Shown piece by piece: positions 16,165-24,451 of a stretch of 64,000 bases of DNA. The notes beneath the pieces are model-generated. The model saw only the letters and a program-made list of their open reading frames with translations, was not told where the DNA came from and ran no database searches. Position numbers and translations under genes: made by a program. Each line of letters begins with the position of its first letter. The first letter of the stretch is position 1. The stretch is from Streptomyces lunaelactis (GTDB lineage Bacteria; Actinomycetota; Actinomycetes; Streptomycetales; Streptomycetaceae): contig NZ_CP026304.1 of the NCBI RefSeq assembly GCF_003054555.1, positions 7,998,001 through 8,062,000 of the forward strand, given 5' to 3'.

Positions 16165-17076
16165 GTGATCCCGGCCCCGGCATTGGCCCCGGCCTCGGCG
16201 CCGACGTTGACGCCAGGGCCGACACCGTCGTTGACACCGGCCGGCCCTGCTGTGAGCTGCTCCGCCCTGCTCGCATCCACGTATCGACGGCTCACCGCCC
16301 TGTGCCGGGCGCTCGACGTGGATGTCGCCCAGCCCTGCGCACCGGCCGGCCAAGGCTGGGTCGACGGCGCCGAACTGGCGTACCGTCCGGAACTCCTCGA
16401 CGCCTTCCTCGACACCGAGGCGGTACGAATCCAGAACCGGTACGCGCACACCGCCCGGCCCGATGTCGTCGCATCCCGCGCGCTGCACGGCTACCTCTGG
16501 TCCGTCTGCCTGCTGATGGCCGGCCCCTGGTACCTGGAGCGGCGGGTCCCGCGGATCCGTCCCGGCGACGTCCACGTCAGCCGGACGGCCGATGCCTACG
16601 CGGTCGTCCCCGGCGGCTTCGCCTGCCTCCCCGGAGATCCGGCGGCCGGACTTCCCGGCGCTCGCGTACTGCCCCACGAGGAAGCCCTGCGTGGCGAGCT
16701 GCGTGCGGTGGTCGCCGATCACGTACGGCCGCTGTTGGCGGCGCTCGGTCCACGGCTGCGGCGAGGGCCGCGAGCGCTGTGGGGCATGGTCGGCGACGAT
16801 CTGGTGTCCGGCATCTGGCACCTCGGACGGACGCTCGGCGAGGAGGAGCGTGCTGTCCGGGAAGCGGGCGAGCTGCTGCCGGGGCCCGTCCCGCCGTTCC
16901 CCGGCGGCGCCGGATTCCGCCAACTGGCAGGCAGTGACGGGCAGTCGTATCCCACCCGTACGCGCCTCGGCTGCTGCCTCTACTACACGATCCGCCCCGC
17001 CCAGGCCTGCGGCACCTGTCCCCGAACCTGTGACGCCGAGCGGCTGCGCCGGCTCGAGGAGGCAGGGCCGTCGTAA
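16165..17076 (+). CDS. FhuF-like (2Fe-2S) ferric-siderophore reductase
   Basis: The 303-residue protein has an N-terminal Pro/Ala/Thr-rich stretch (about residues 1-30), then a helical domain. It ends with the C-terminal cysteine signature CCLYYTIRPAQACGTCPRTC, that is CC-x10-C-x2-C as in FhuF, which ligates a 2Fe-2S cluster and reduces ferric siderophore in the cytoplasm to release iron. GTG 16165 is preceded by GAGGAG at ideal spacing; the longer frame to 16069 would swallow the iron box and is rejected. It is divergent from the siderophore operon with its own iron box, so synthesis and iron release are co-regulated. Confidence 0.88.
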   Translation: MIPAPALAPASAPTLTPGPTPSLTPAGPAVSCSALLASTYRRLTALCRALDVDVAQPCAPAGQGWVDGAELAYRPELLDAFLDTEAVRIQNRYAHTARPDVVASRALHGYLWSVCLLMAGPWYLERRVPRIRPGDVHVSRTADAYAVVPGGFACLPGDPAAGLPGARVLPHEEALRGELRAVVADHVRPLLAALGPRLRRGPRALWGMVGDDLVSGIWHLGRTLGEEERAVREAGELLPGPVPPFPGGAGFRQLAGSDGQSYPTRTRLGCCLYYTIRPAQACGTCPRTCDAERLRRLEEAGPS

Positions 17077-17126
17077 GTCCGTACGGCTGCCCGAAGGTGA
17101 GGGCGTCGCTCAGGTGTTAAGAAACT

Positions 17127-17161
17127 TTGACATGGTGTCTGGATTGCTTTACATTCATGAC
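17127..17161 (+). promoter_or_regulatory. Vegetative-type promoter of a leaderless operon
   Basis: TTGACA (17127-17132), a 17-base spacer and TACATT (17150-17155) form a near-consensus HrdB-type promoter. The start codon at 17162 is 7 bases after the -10 element, so the transcript probably starts at or next to the A of ATG. A short dyad, GACATGGTGTC (17129-17139), overlaps the -35 and may be an operator. Confidence 0.75.
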
Positions 17162-17590
17162 ATGCCATTCGAAGAGAAGAGCGCGTGGGTCATGGGGGTG
17201 CTGGCGGTCGGTACCTATACCGGCTACCTCATCGTCATTCTTGGGCGAGCGGGGGACACTCCTCTCGCCGAGGTGTCGTACGTGGCGCCGCTGCTGTGGG
17301 CCTTGGGCGTCTCGATCGCAGCGTCGATCGTGATCCATACACTCGTCGCGACGTTCTCGCCGAAGGGCGCCCGCAAGAAGGATCAGCGCGACAGGGAGAT
17401 CAATCGGTTCGGCGAACACATCGGCCAGTCGTTCGTCGTCATAGGGGGAGTGGCGGCGCTCGGCATGGCGATGGCCGAGCTGGACTACTTCTGGATCGCC
17501 AACGCGGTCTACCTCGCGTTCGTGCTGTCGGCGATCCTCGGCTCCACGGCCAGGATCGTCGCGTACCGCCGAGGATTTCAGCCATGGTGA
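17162..17590 (+). CDS. Small integral membrane protein, first gene of an XRE operon
   Basis: The 142-residue protein has four predicted membrane helices: about 9-27 (WVMGVLAVGTYTGYLIVIL), 38-60 (VAPLLWALGVSIAASIVIHT), 82-102 (VVIGGVAALGMAMAEL) and 108-128 (IANAVYLAFVLSAILGSTA). A charged loop (KGARKKDQRDREINRFGEH) sits between the second and third. No enzyme motif is seen. Proteins of this type commonly sit just before a small XRE regulator. The stop overlaps the XRE start by 7 bases, so expression is coupled. It may be a sensor or simply co-regulated; function is unknown. Confidence 0.78.
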   Translation: MPFEEKSAWVMGVLAVGTYTGYLIVILGRAGDTPLAEVSYVAPLLWALGVSIAASIVIHTLVATFSPKGARKKDQRDREINRFGEHIGQSFVVIGGVAALGMAMAELDYFWIANAVYLAFVLSAILGSTARIVAYRRGFQPW

Positions 17591-17808
17591 AGCCCACCAG
17601 GGTCACGAACGCGATCCGGGCCCTCCGGTTCACGCACGGAGAGATGACACAAGCGGAGCTGGCCGAACGCATCGGTGTGTCACGCCAGACCGTCATTGCC
17701 ATCGAGCAAGGCAGGTATTCGCCCTCGCTCGAAATGGCATTTCACATCGCCAGGGTGTTCAAGGTCCCGCTCGACACGGTGTTCCAGTACCCGGACAGCG
17801 AAGGATAG
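17584..17808 (+). CDS. Small XRE-family transcriptional regulator (YozG-like)
   Basis: The 74-residue protein is essentially one Cro/C1-type helix-turn-helix: MTQAELAERIGVSRQTVIAI, then EQGRYSPSLEMAFHIARVFK. It ends PLDTVFQY, as in compact one-domain regulators that partner a membrane protein. Its ATG overlaps the preceding stop. It probably binds the dyad at the operon promoter and regulates its own expression. Confidence 0.88.
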   Translation: MVKPTRVTNAIRALRFTHGEMTQAELAERIGVSRQTVIAIEQGRYSPSLEMAFHIARVFKVPLDTVFQYPDSEG

Positions 17809-17813
17809 CCGTC

Positions 17814-18785
17814 ATGAAGGCAATGGTCAGGGACACGTACAGGCCACCGGATGGCCTGGAACTGATTGAGATCGACAAGCCGGTTGTCGGCGATGACGAC
17901 GTGCTCGTACGCGTTCACGCCGCCGGCGTCGACCAGGGCGTCTGGCACCTCGTCACGGGCCTGCCGTACCTCCTTCGCATCGCAGGATTCGGGCTGCGCA
18001 GACCCAAAAACCGTGTTCCGGGTCTGGATGTCGCAGGGCGTGTCGAGGCGGTCGGCCGGAACGTGATCCGGTTCCAGGCCGGTGACGAGGCCTTCGGCAC
18101 CTGTGAGGGCTCCTACGCCGAGTACGCCCGCGCGCGCCAGGACAAGCTCGCGCCCAAGCCGGCGAACGTCACCTTCGAGCAGGCGGCGGCAGTCCCCACC
18201 TCCGCTTTCGCCGCCCTCCAGGGGCTTCGCCGCGCTGCAAAGGTCCAGGCAGGACAGAAGGTGCTGGTCATCGGCGCGGGCGGCGGCGTCGGGACGTTCG
18301 CGGTGCAGCTGGCCAAGGCGTTCGGAGCGGACGTCACCGGTGTATGCAGCACGAAGAAGACGGACCTGGTCCGCTCGATCGGCGCCGACGACGTCATCGA
18401 CTACACACGCGAGGACTTCGCGGACCGGCCGCGCCGCTACGACCTGATCCTCGACATCGCGGGCGGTCGTTCGCTGTCACACCTCCGGCGCGCTCTCGAT
18501 CCTCGGGGAACGCTTGTCATCGTCGGATCCGAAAGGGGAGGACGGTGGGCGCAGGGCGTGGACCGCGCGCTGCGGGCGGCGATGCTGTCACCGTTCGTGA
18601 GTCAGAAACTGCGGATGCTGGTGTCCACGGAGAACGAGGAGGACCTCCAGCTGCTGGGGAAACTGATCGAAGGCGGCAAGATCACTCCGGTCCTCGACAG
18701 GACGTTCTCGCTGAGTGAGGTTCCCGAGGCCATTGAGTACCTGCGGGGCGGCCACGCATGCGGCAAGGTCGTCGTCACGGTGTGA
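17814..18785 (+). CDS. Zinc-independent MDR-family alcohol dehydrogenase / quinone oxidoreductase-like
   Basis: The 323-residue product is a medium-chain dehydrogenase/reductase: N-terminal GroES-like domain (VLVRVHAAGVDQGVWHLVTG, PGLDVAGRVEAVG) and Rossmann domain with VLVIGAGGGVGTFAVQLAKA. The zinc ligands of true alcohol dehydrogenases are missing, which places it with the NADPH-dependent quinone oxidoreductase-like subgroup. It follows the XRE gene by 5 bases and ends the leaderless operon, so it is probably induced under whatever condition relieves that regulator. Substrate is unknown. Confidence 0.85.
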   Translation: MKAMVRDTYRPPDGLELIEIDKPVVGDDDVLVRVHAAGVDQGVWHLVTGLPYLLRIAGFGLRRPKNRVPGLDVAGRVEAVGRNVIRFQAGDEAFGTCEGSYAEYARARQDKLAPKPANVTFEQAAAVPTSAFAALQGLRRAAKVQAGQKVLVIGAGGGVGTFAVQLAKAFGADVTGVCSTKKTDLVRSIGADDVIDYTREDFADRPRRYDLILDIAGGRSLSHLRRALDPRGTLVIVGSERGGRWAQGVDRALRAAMLSPFVSQKLRMLVSTENEEDLQLLGKLIEGGKITPVLDRTFSLSEVPEAIEYLRGGHACGKVVVTV

Positions 18786-18876
18786 GGAGAGACTCGGACG
18801 GTGCCCCGGCGGGTGCGAGGGCCCGCAAGGCGCGGGCTGGACGCTCAGCCGAGCGCCCGGAGCAGCCTTGTGCGGA

Positions 18877-19335
18877 TCAGGGCTGCTCGGATTCCGGGAT
18901 CAGATGCATCGCCGCCTCCTCCGCCGAGGCGGCGCCGTCGATGCCGACATCGGTGGCGAGCAGCTCCCTCTCCAGGTCGGAGTGGGCCCCCTCGTCAGGG
19001 GCCACAAGCCGGCCCGCGCGCTCCGCCCCGACCTCGTCGTCGATCAGCTCGCCGTCGGTATCCCAGACATCCCCCAGCCCGTCGCCCGCGGGAACAGTGA
19101 TGTCCGGTGCTTCCTCGGCCAGCCGCTCATCAAGGCTCTCGCCCCGGCGCTGCTCCGCTGCGGTGGTGCCCACATGCTCCACGGCCCACGGTCTCTCCGG
19201 TGGCGAGTACCCGTCGGAGAGGATCTGCAGTGCGGGATCCTCGAGCGTGTCCTCGGCGTCCAGCAGCCCGGCATCATCCTGCACCTCGGACCCGTCCGGC
19301 TGGTAGACCTCGTCTCCCATGGAGCTCTCGCTCAT
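18877..19335 (-). CDS. DUF5709 family acidic protein
   Basis: The 152-residue product is strongly acidic and hydrophilic (SEVQDDAGLLDAEDTLEDPA, LADEEAPD-type stretches, GELIDDEVGAERAGRLVAPD, SAEEAAMHLIPE). This corresponds to DUF5709 as I recall it, a family often expressed with sporulation- and stress-related genes in Streptomyces. It has no membrane or signal segments. The convergent MDR gene ends 92 bases away. No function is assigned. Confidence 0.82.
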   Translation of the reverse strand: MSESSMGDEVYQPDGSEVQDDAGLLDAEDTLEDPALQILSDGYSPPERPWAVEHVGTTAAEQRRGESLDERLAEEAPDITVPAGDGLGDVWDTDGELIDDEVGAERAGRLVAPDEGAHSDLERELLATDVGIDGAASAEEAAMHLIPESEQP

Positions 19336-19403
19336 GTCTCCTCCTCACGGTCCCGTGCTTTCAGTCTCCGCCAGGTTGTGGCGCCGGGCGCACTGGAACG
19401 CCA

Positions 19404-19439
19404 ACGGCGCCCGGACGTGAGGTGAAGTCCGGGCGCCGT
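19404..19439. terminator. Strong hairpin downstream of the small secreted protein gene
   Basis: ACGGCGCCCGGAC (19404-19416) pairs perfectly with GTCCGGGCGCCGT (19427-19439) over 13 bp around a 10-base loop. It lies 14 bases past the stop of the minus-strand gene at 19454 and should terminate it. Confidence 0.8.
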
Positions 19440-19453
19440 GGCTTTCGGGTGGC

Positions 19454-19885
19454 TCAGAGCCGGTCGGTGTTGTTGGCTGTCTCCCACGAAACCAATTTCC
19501 AGCTACCGGTCGTGTTCTCGTTGAGACTCGTTCGCAGATAGGCGGCGCCACCTGCGGGCATGTCGACAGTGAAGTGGAAATCGGTGCTGGTGCCGGTCCC
19601 ACGGCCGCACGCCGTACGCGTCTCCGTCTTCAGCGGCGTCTCGTCCGTGAAGTTCGCGAAGATCTCGAATTCGGCCTGAGCACACCCAGTCGTGTGGGAC
19701 TTCACTGAACCCTGGATCACGACATCTCGGTTGTGGAAAGTCACGCCGCCTTGGGCGTATCCATAGGTGGCATCCCAGAGGTCAATCGGTTGAGTGTTGA
19801 CGGCCGCAGCCGTCCCCGTTCCCATGACCCCGAAGAATCCGGCGCACACCGCGACGGTGGCAACGCTACCCATCAATTTCTTCAC
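19454..19885 (-). CDS. Small secreted protein of unknown function
   Basis: The 143-residue product has a clear signal peptide (KKLMGSVATVAVCAGFFGVM, then GTGTAAAV). The mature part of about 115 residues is rich in Thr, Ser and beta-prone stretches (GGVTFHNRDVVIQGSVKSHT, AYLRTSLNENTTGSWKLVSW), suggesting a small extracellular beta-sandwich. Two cysteines (in TTGCAQAEF and TRTACGRG) could form a disulfide. GTG 19885 is preceded by GGGAGGGAAG. I do not recognise a family. It is a single gene with a strong terminator. Confidence 0.72.
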   Translation of the reverse strand: MKKLMGSVATVAVCAGFFGVMGTGTAAAVNTQPIDLWDATYGYAQGGVTFHNRDVVIQGSVKSHTTGCAQAEFEIFANFTDETPLKTETRTACGRGTGTSTDFHFTVDMPAGGAAYLRTSLNENTTGSWKLVSWETANNTDRL

Positions 19886-20002
19886 GACGTCTTCCCTCCC
19901 GTGAACAGACGAGCACGAGTGAGCCCATGCGCGTCCTGACATCAGTACTTACCCGAAGCCCGGACACGAGTTCACGACCCGACCGCCGGGTGCGCGGTGG
20001 TT

Positions 20003-20767
20003 TCAAGGGGTCGGGATGCCGCCGAGTCGCGCCGGGGGGCCGAAGCGGACGGGGACGCCCGGCGAGTACAGCACGCTCACCGGTTCTCCCTTCGGCTGGG
20101 GAAGTCCTGCTGCCGCCACCAGGTCCTCGTCGCACTCGATGAGATCGGCACGGTGCAGGGGCCAGCGCGGATGGGTGTTCGGCAGGTAGAGCGAGCGTCC
20201 GAAGAACGTGTTGTGCATGCCCCAGCGGGCGGTCAGGAAGTGTTCGAGCTCGCTGGGCGCCTCGACGGGCTCCCCGATCCGCAGAGCGATCCGGCTGTGC
20301 GCGCCTCGTGGTCCGGGCCAGCGCCTCGTGCTGGTGTACGTGAGCGTGTCGCCGTCGCGCCGGATCGCCATCCGGGACCACTGGTACGGCAGCCGGAACA
20401 CCGTTCTCGCGACCGCGACCGGGATCAGCCGGGAGGCATCGAGTGAGCGGAAGACCACCCCGCGGCGGCCATGGGCGTCCCTGGAGTAGAGACGGACATT
20501 GGTCTCGGGAAAGGTGCCCAGATAGGGAACGCCGGGCAGGCGGAACCAGCCCACGCGGTGCATCCGGAAGGCGACGAGTCCGATGTAGGTGACCCCGTGG
20601 AGCGAGTCGGGAACGGTGCCGGCCGGAAGGAGTGGTGCCACGTCGGCCGGATCGGCCGCCCAGTGCAGGAACGCCAGGTCCAGCCATGACTGGGTCAGCA
20701 GGGGGCTCACCTCGGGGTGGGGCGAGTCGGCCGTGATGGATTGCGGGGTACGGGGCGTGTGCGGCAC
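20003..20767 (-). CDS. YqjF-like DUF2071 family protein
   Basis: The 254-residue protein matches DUF2071 (acetoacetate decarboxylase-like fold): LTQSWLDLAFLHWAADPADV, LLPAGTVPDSLHGVTYIGLV, PGVPYLGTFPETNVRLY, GRRGVVFRSLDASRLIPVAV and PLHRADLIECDEDL. It starts at GTG 20767; the frame is open far upstream, but that part overlaps the next gene. It is last in a row with the type III PKS, methyltransferase and FAD oxidoreductase genes, 50 bases from the latter, so it may be co-transcribed. A role in that pathway is only inferred. Confidence 0.82.
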   Translation of the reverse strand: MPHTPRTPQSITADSPHPEVSPLLTQSWLDLAFLHWAADPADVAPLLPAGTVPDSLHGVTYIGLVAFRMHRVGWFRLPGVPYLGTFPETNVRLYSRDAHGRRGVVFRSLDASRLIPVAVARTVFRLPYQWSRMAIRRDGDTLTYTSTRRWPGPRGAHSRIALRIGEPVEAPSELEHFLTARWGMHNTFFGRSLYLPNTHPRWPLHRADLIECDEDLVAAAGLPQPKGEPVSVLYSPGVPVRFGPPARLGGIPTP

Positions 20768-20817
20768 ATGGTCAGCATCGCAGAGCCCACTCGGCACCCT
20801 GGCCCGCGCCCCCGCGT

Positions 20818-21831
20818 CTACTGCAGTGCGTGTACCGCCGCCCTGAACGCCGCCGGTGCGCGGCGAGCCGTCGGAACGATCAGGCGGGCTGTGGCGGGAT
20901 ACCGAGCTGCTCGCAGCAGGCCCTCGGTGAGCAGCCGGTGACGTCGCGTCAGCCGGGCCCACTGCGCGGGGTAGGCCTCGGGGCGGTCGGCGGCCAGGCA
21001 CCTGACCGCCGCTGCGGCCGTCGCCATGGCCAGGGCGATGCCTTCGCCCGTCAGTGCGTCGACGTAGCCCGCCGCGTCGCCGACCAGCAGGGTGCGTCCG
21101 GCCCGTTGGCTCCGTGCGCGCTGTCGCAGGGGCCCGGCGCCGCGCACGGGACTCGCCTCCCGGCCCCGGAGCAGAGCGGCGAGGGCGGGAAACAGTGTCA
21201 GGTGCTCGTCGTAGGAACGGCGGTCGCGGCTGAGTACGGCGACGCCCACCAGGTTGTCCCCGACCGGCGTCACGTACGCCTCGCCCTGGCGGGACCAGTG
21301 GACTTCCACGAAGTCCGTCCACGGGGCGATGCGGTAGTGGCGGCGCAGACCGTAGCGGCGCGGTGGACCCCCGGGACGGTCCAGGCCGAGCTCGTGGCGC
21401 AGCGGGGAGTGCAGGCCGTCTGCGGCGATCAGCCAACGCGCTGTCAGCCCCGCCGCGCCGGCACTGTCGTGTCCCTGGCGGATCCCCCGCACCTTGCCTT
21501 CCGCCATCGATACCCCGAGTTCCACGGCGCGTTGATACAGAGCGGAGTGAAGCGCGGTGCGGCGTACGCCGAGCCCCGTACGGTCCCGGAACGTGGCCTC
21601 CGCGCTGCGGGCGCCCTCGAGGTAGCGGATCCCGCGCAGGTCGTGGCCGGGCACCTCGACACCCAGGGACCGCAGCGCCGCCACACCGCTGGGCATGATT
21701 CCCTCGCCGCAGGCCTTGTCGACGGGAGCAGCGCGAGGTTCGACGACGACAACCTCCATCCCCAGCCGGGCGGCATGGATCGCCGCCGCCAGGCCGGCCG
21801 GGCCTCCGCCGGCCACCAGGAGATCGATCAC
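20818..21831 (-). CDS. FAD-dependent oxidoreductase of the geranylgeranyl reductase/monooxygenase type (SrsC-like position)
   Basis: The 337-residue product has an N-terminal FAD motif (LLVAGGGPAGLAAAIHAARL), the CGEGIMPSGVAALRSLG element typical of geranylgeranyl reductase-like flavoproteins, and the second FAD motif LLVGDAAGYVDALTGEGIAL. It begins at GTG 21831, overlapping the stop of the methyltransferase gene (GTGA). In the S. griseus srsABC phenolic lipid locus a flavoprotein hydroxylase follows the PKS and methyltransferase, the same order as here. It probably oxidises, or less likely reduces, the PKS-derived lipid. Confidence 0.85.
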   Translation of the reverse strand: MIDLLVAGGGPAGLAAAIHAARLGMEVVVVEPRAAPVDKACGEGIMPSGVAALRSLGVEVPGHDLRGIRYLEGARSAEATFRDRTGLGVRRTALHSALYQRAVELGVSMAEGKVRGIRQGHDSAGAAGLTARWLIAADGLHSPLRHELGLDRPGGPPRRYGLRRHYRIAPWTDFVEVHWSRQGEAYVTPVGDNLVGVAVLSRDRRSYDEHLTLFPALAALLRGREASPVRGAGPLRQRARSQRAGRTLLVGDAAGYVDALTGEGIALAMATAAAAVRCLAADRPEAYPAQWARLTRRHRLLTEGLLRAARYPATARLIVPTARRAPAAFRAAVHALQ

Positions 21832-22355
21832 GTCCGTACGTCCACTGCCGCCACGGAGCCGAGCGCCCCGTCCTCGCACCGGATACGGACCGCCATGAGC
21901 ACCGCGTTGAGCACGGTGAAGACGACGGCGGTCACCCAGGCGCCGTGGACCAGCGGCAGCGCCAGTCCCTCGGCGGCGACCGCGACGTAGTTGGGGTGGC
22001 GCAGCCATCGGTAGGGCCCGCCGGTCACCAGGGGCAGGCCCGGGACGACGATGACTCGGGTGTTCCACTGATAGCCGAGCGTACGGATGCACCACCAGCG
22101 CAAGGTCTGTGCGGCGACGACCACGACGACCATGGTCCAGCCGAGCAGCGGCAGGAACGGGCGGTCGGCCAGCCGGACTTCGGCGAGACAGCCCGCCAGC
22201 AGTGCGGTGTGCAGGGCGACCATCGCCGGGTAGTGGGCTCTGCCGGCTTCGGTGCCGCCCCGGGCGAGGCTCCAGCGCGTGTTGCGCAGTGCCACGGCGA
22301 GTTCGGCGAGACGCTCGGCTGCGACAGCCAGCACCAGAGCGGTGTACCAGATCAT
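21828..22355 (-). CDS. Isoprenylcysteine carboxyl methyltransferase (ICMT) family membrane protein (SrsB-like)
   Basis: The 175-residue protein has four to five membrane helices and the ICMT/PEMT-like C-terminal motif: GPYRWLRHPNYVAVAAEGLA, preceded by LGYQWNTRVIVVPG, which forms the S-adenosylmethionine site. Bacterial members next to type III PKS genes methylate the hydroxyl of alkylresorcinols (SrsB in S. griseus). It lies 12 bases after the PKS gene and overlaps the next gene by 4, so it is a core member of the operon. Confidence 0.87.
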   Translation of the reverse strand: MIWYTALVLAVAAERLAELAVALRNTRWSLARGGTEAGRAHYPAMVALHTALLAGCLAEVRLADRPFLPLLGWTMVVVVVAAQTLRWWCIRTLGYQWNTRVIVVPGLPLVTGGPYRWLRHPNYVAVAAEGLALPLVHGAWVTAVVFTVLNAVLMAVRIRCEDGALGSVAAVDVRT

Positions 22356-22367
22356 GCGTCCTCCGAC

Positions 22368-23423
22368 CTACCAGCGCAGCAGTACCAGTTCGCAGCAGAA
22401 GCCGGGCCCTATGGCCATCAGCAGACCGGGAGTTCCCGGTTCGGGCCGCTTCTGCTCAAGCGTGTCCCGCAGGACGTGCAGGACCGAGGACGAGGACAGG
22501 TTGCCCACCGCGGCCAGCGAGCGCCAGGTGACGTCGAGTGCGCCCTCGGGAAGCGAGAGGACATCGGAGACGGCTTCCAGGACCTTGGGGCCACCGGGGT
22601 GGCACACCCAGTGGGCCACGTCCTTCGGCTTGAGGCCGTGCTCCTGAAGGAAACCGTGGACGTCGTCGGCGAGGTATTGGCGTACGACGTCGGGGACGGC
22701 CGGGTCGAGCACCACTTTGAAGCCGGAGCTCCGGATGTCCCAGCCCATGACGCGTTCGGTGTCCGGGTACATCCGGCTGCGGGTGGCCACCACCTCGGGG
22801 CCGGCCGTCGTCGCCCGCCGGTCGCCGACGGCGACCACGGCGGCGGCGCCGTCGCCGAACAACCCGGTCGCCACCAGGTTGGCGGGCGTCGCGTCATCGC
22901 GCTGGAAGGTGAGGGAGCAGAGTTCGACCGAGAGCAGCACGGCCACGTGGTCGGGCCAGCCGAGAAGGTAGTCGTGCAGCCGAGCCACACCGGCGGCCCC
23001 GGCAACACAGCCCAGGCCGAAGACGGGCAGCCGTTTCACATCGGGTCGCAGGCCGAGACGGCCGACGAGCCGTGCGTCGATGGAGGGCGCGGCCACGCCG
23101 GTGACGGACGTGAACATCAGCAGATCCACATCAGTGGGACGCAGCCCTGCGGTCCGCAGCGCGCCGCGGACCGCCTCGGCACCCAGATCGACTGCCGCGC
23201 CGATGAAGACGTCGTTGGCGGCGCCGAGGCCGTCCAGCTCGCAGTAGCGCTCCAATGGGAGCACTACGTGCCGCGTGCGCACCTGCGCGTTCGTGTGGAG
23301 CCGATCCAGGACACGGCGGTCGGCGCCCGGTGGCAGGCACATACGCGCCACCAGGTCGGTGATCTCGCGCTGGGTGTGACGGTGGGGTGCCAGTACGCCG
23401 TGAACAGCTGCGATCCGGGTCAT
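22368..23423 (-). CDS. Type III polyketide synthase (alkylresorcinol/alkylpyrone synthase type)
   Basis: The 351-residue product has the catalytic triad: Cys in FGLGCVAGAAGVARLHDYL, His in AHWVCHPGGPKVLEA and Asn in AAVGNLSSSSVLHVLRD. It also has the GFCCELVLLRW C-terminus. The length and flanking methyltransferase and flavoprotein genes match SrsA-like synthases, which extend a fatty acyl starter with malonyl units to phenolic lipids, rather than RppA (THN synthase). It is first in a minus-strand operon; a UbiA gene diverges from it. Confidence 0.9.
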   Translation of the reverse strand: MTRIAAVHGVLAPHRHTQREITDLVARMCLPPGADRRVLDRLHTNAQVRTRHVVLPLERYCELDGLGAANDVFIGAAVDLGAEAVRGALRTAGLRPTDVDLLMFTSVTGVAAPSIDARLVGRLGLRPDVKRLPVFGLGCVAGAAGVARLHDYLLGWPDHVAVLLSVELCSLTFQRDDATPANLVATGLFGDGAAAVVAVGDRRATTAGPEVVATRSRMYPDTERVMGWDIRSSGFKVVLDPAVPDVVRQYLADDVHGFLQEHGLKPKDVAHWVCHPGGPKVLEAVSDVLSLPEGALDVTWRSLAAVGNLSSSSVLHVLRDTLEQKRPEPGTPGLLMAIGPGFCCELVLLRW

Positions 23424-23542
23424 TCAGGTTCCCGCTTCGGAGGGATCATGACCGCATCACTGCCCGAGCACGGGCGTGGGGACACCGTAAGTCGCCCGTG
23501 CGGCTGCCACATTCGTCCGGCACGAGTGCCTACCATCACACG

Positions 23543-24412
23543 ATGGGCGCTACGGATCAGTCGCAGGTGTGCGGGGCGACCGCGTTTCCGCTCCGCCGTG
23601 CGGTGGGGCTGGCGAGGTCCTGCCATCCGGGGCCCGTGGTCGCTGTGACGTCCCTGGCCACCGCACTGGCAGTCAGCGCCGGCCTTGGCGGCGCCCGTTG
23701 CGCTCTGATCGGCGCTGCCGTACTGGCCGGCCAGCTCTCGGTGGGGTGGTGCAACGACGCGTTCGACGCCCAGCGCGATGCCGCGGTCGGCCGCCGGGGA
23801 AAACCTGTGGCCGATGGTGCGGTGAGCCGGAGCGCGGTGTGGGCGGCGGCGTTTGCCGCCCTCCTGCTGTGTGTTCCGCTGTCGCTGGCCTGCGGCCTCC
23901 TGGCCGGCATGGTGCACCTGGCCGCGGTGGTGGCGGCGTGGCTGTACAACCTGAAGCTGAAGGCGACGGCGCTGTCCTGGCTTCCGTACGTGGTCGGATT
24001 CGGCGGCCTGCCCGCTGTCGTCGCCCTGAGTCTGCCCGGCCATCCCTGGCCCGCGTGGTGGGCCGTTACGGCCGGAGCACTGCTCGGTGTCGCGGCCCAT
24101 CTGGGCGACGTGCTCCCGGACATCGGCGACGACCTGAAGACCGGACTGCGCGGTCTGCCGCACCGGCTGGGTGTCACCGGCACCCGGCTGTTGCTGCCGG
24201 TCCCCCTGGTGGCGGCAACGGCGGTTCTGGTGCTGGCGCCCGCGGGACCGCCGAGTGCGTGGGGAGTGGCCACGCTCGCGGCGGCGCCGCTGACGGCGCT
24301 CGCGGGGCTCGCACTCGGCCGGTACTGGCGCGAGGCGGCGCTCGCCGGGACGATCGCCGTGGCGGCGGCGGATCTGACACTGCTCCTGGTACGGGGGACC
24401 GCCCTTGCCTGA
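23543..24412 (+). CDS. UbiA-family prenyltransferase
   Basis: The 289-residue membrane protein has about eight helices and both Asp-rich motifs of the family: NDAFDAQRDAAVGRRGKPVA (first, NDxxD) and DVLPDIGDDLKTGLRGLPHR (second). It should transfer a polyprenyl chain to an aromatic acceptor at the membrane. It is divergent from the type III PKS with only 119 bases between them, so the acceptor may be the PKS-derived ring, giving a prenylated phenol or quinone. This link is inferred from position. Confidence 0.87.
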   Translation: MGATDQSQVCGATAFPLRRAVGLARSCHPGPVVAVTSLATALAVSAGLGGARCALIGAAVLAGQLSVGWCNDAFDAQRDAAVGRRGKPVADGAVSRSAVWAAAFAALLLCVPLSLACGLLAGMVHLAAVVAAWLYNLKLKATALSWLPYVVGFGGLPAVVALSLPGHPWPAWWAVTAGALLGVAAHLGDVLPDIGDDLKTGLRGLPHRLGVTGTRLLLPVPLVAATAVLVLAPAGPPSAWGVATLAAAPLTALAGLALGRYWREAALAGTIAVAAADLTLLLVRGTALA

Positions 24413-24451
24413 CCATCCGTTCTCCGTCCGCTTGCTGCCGGTGCGGTGGGC

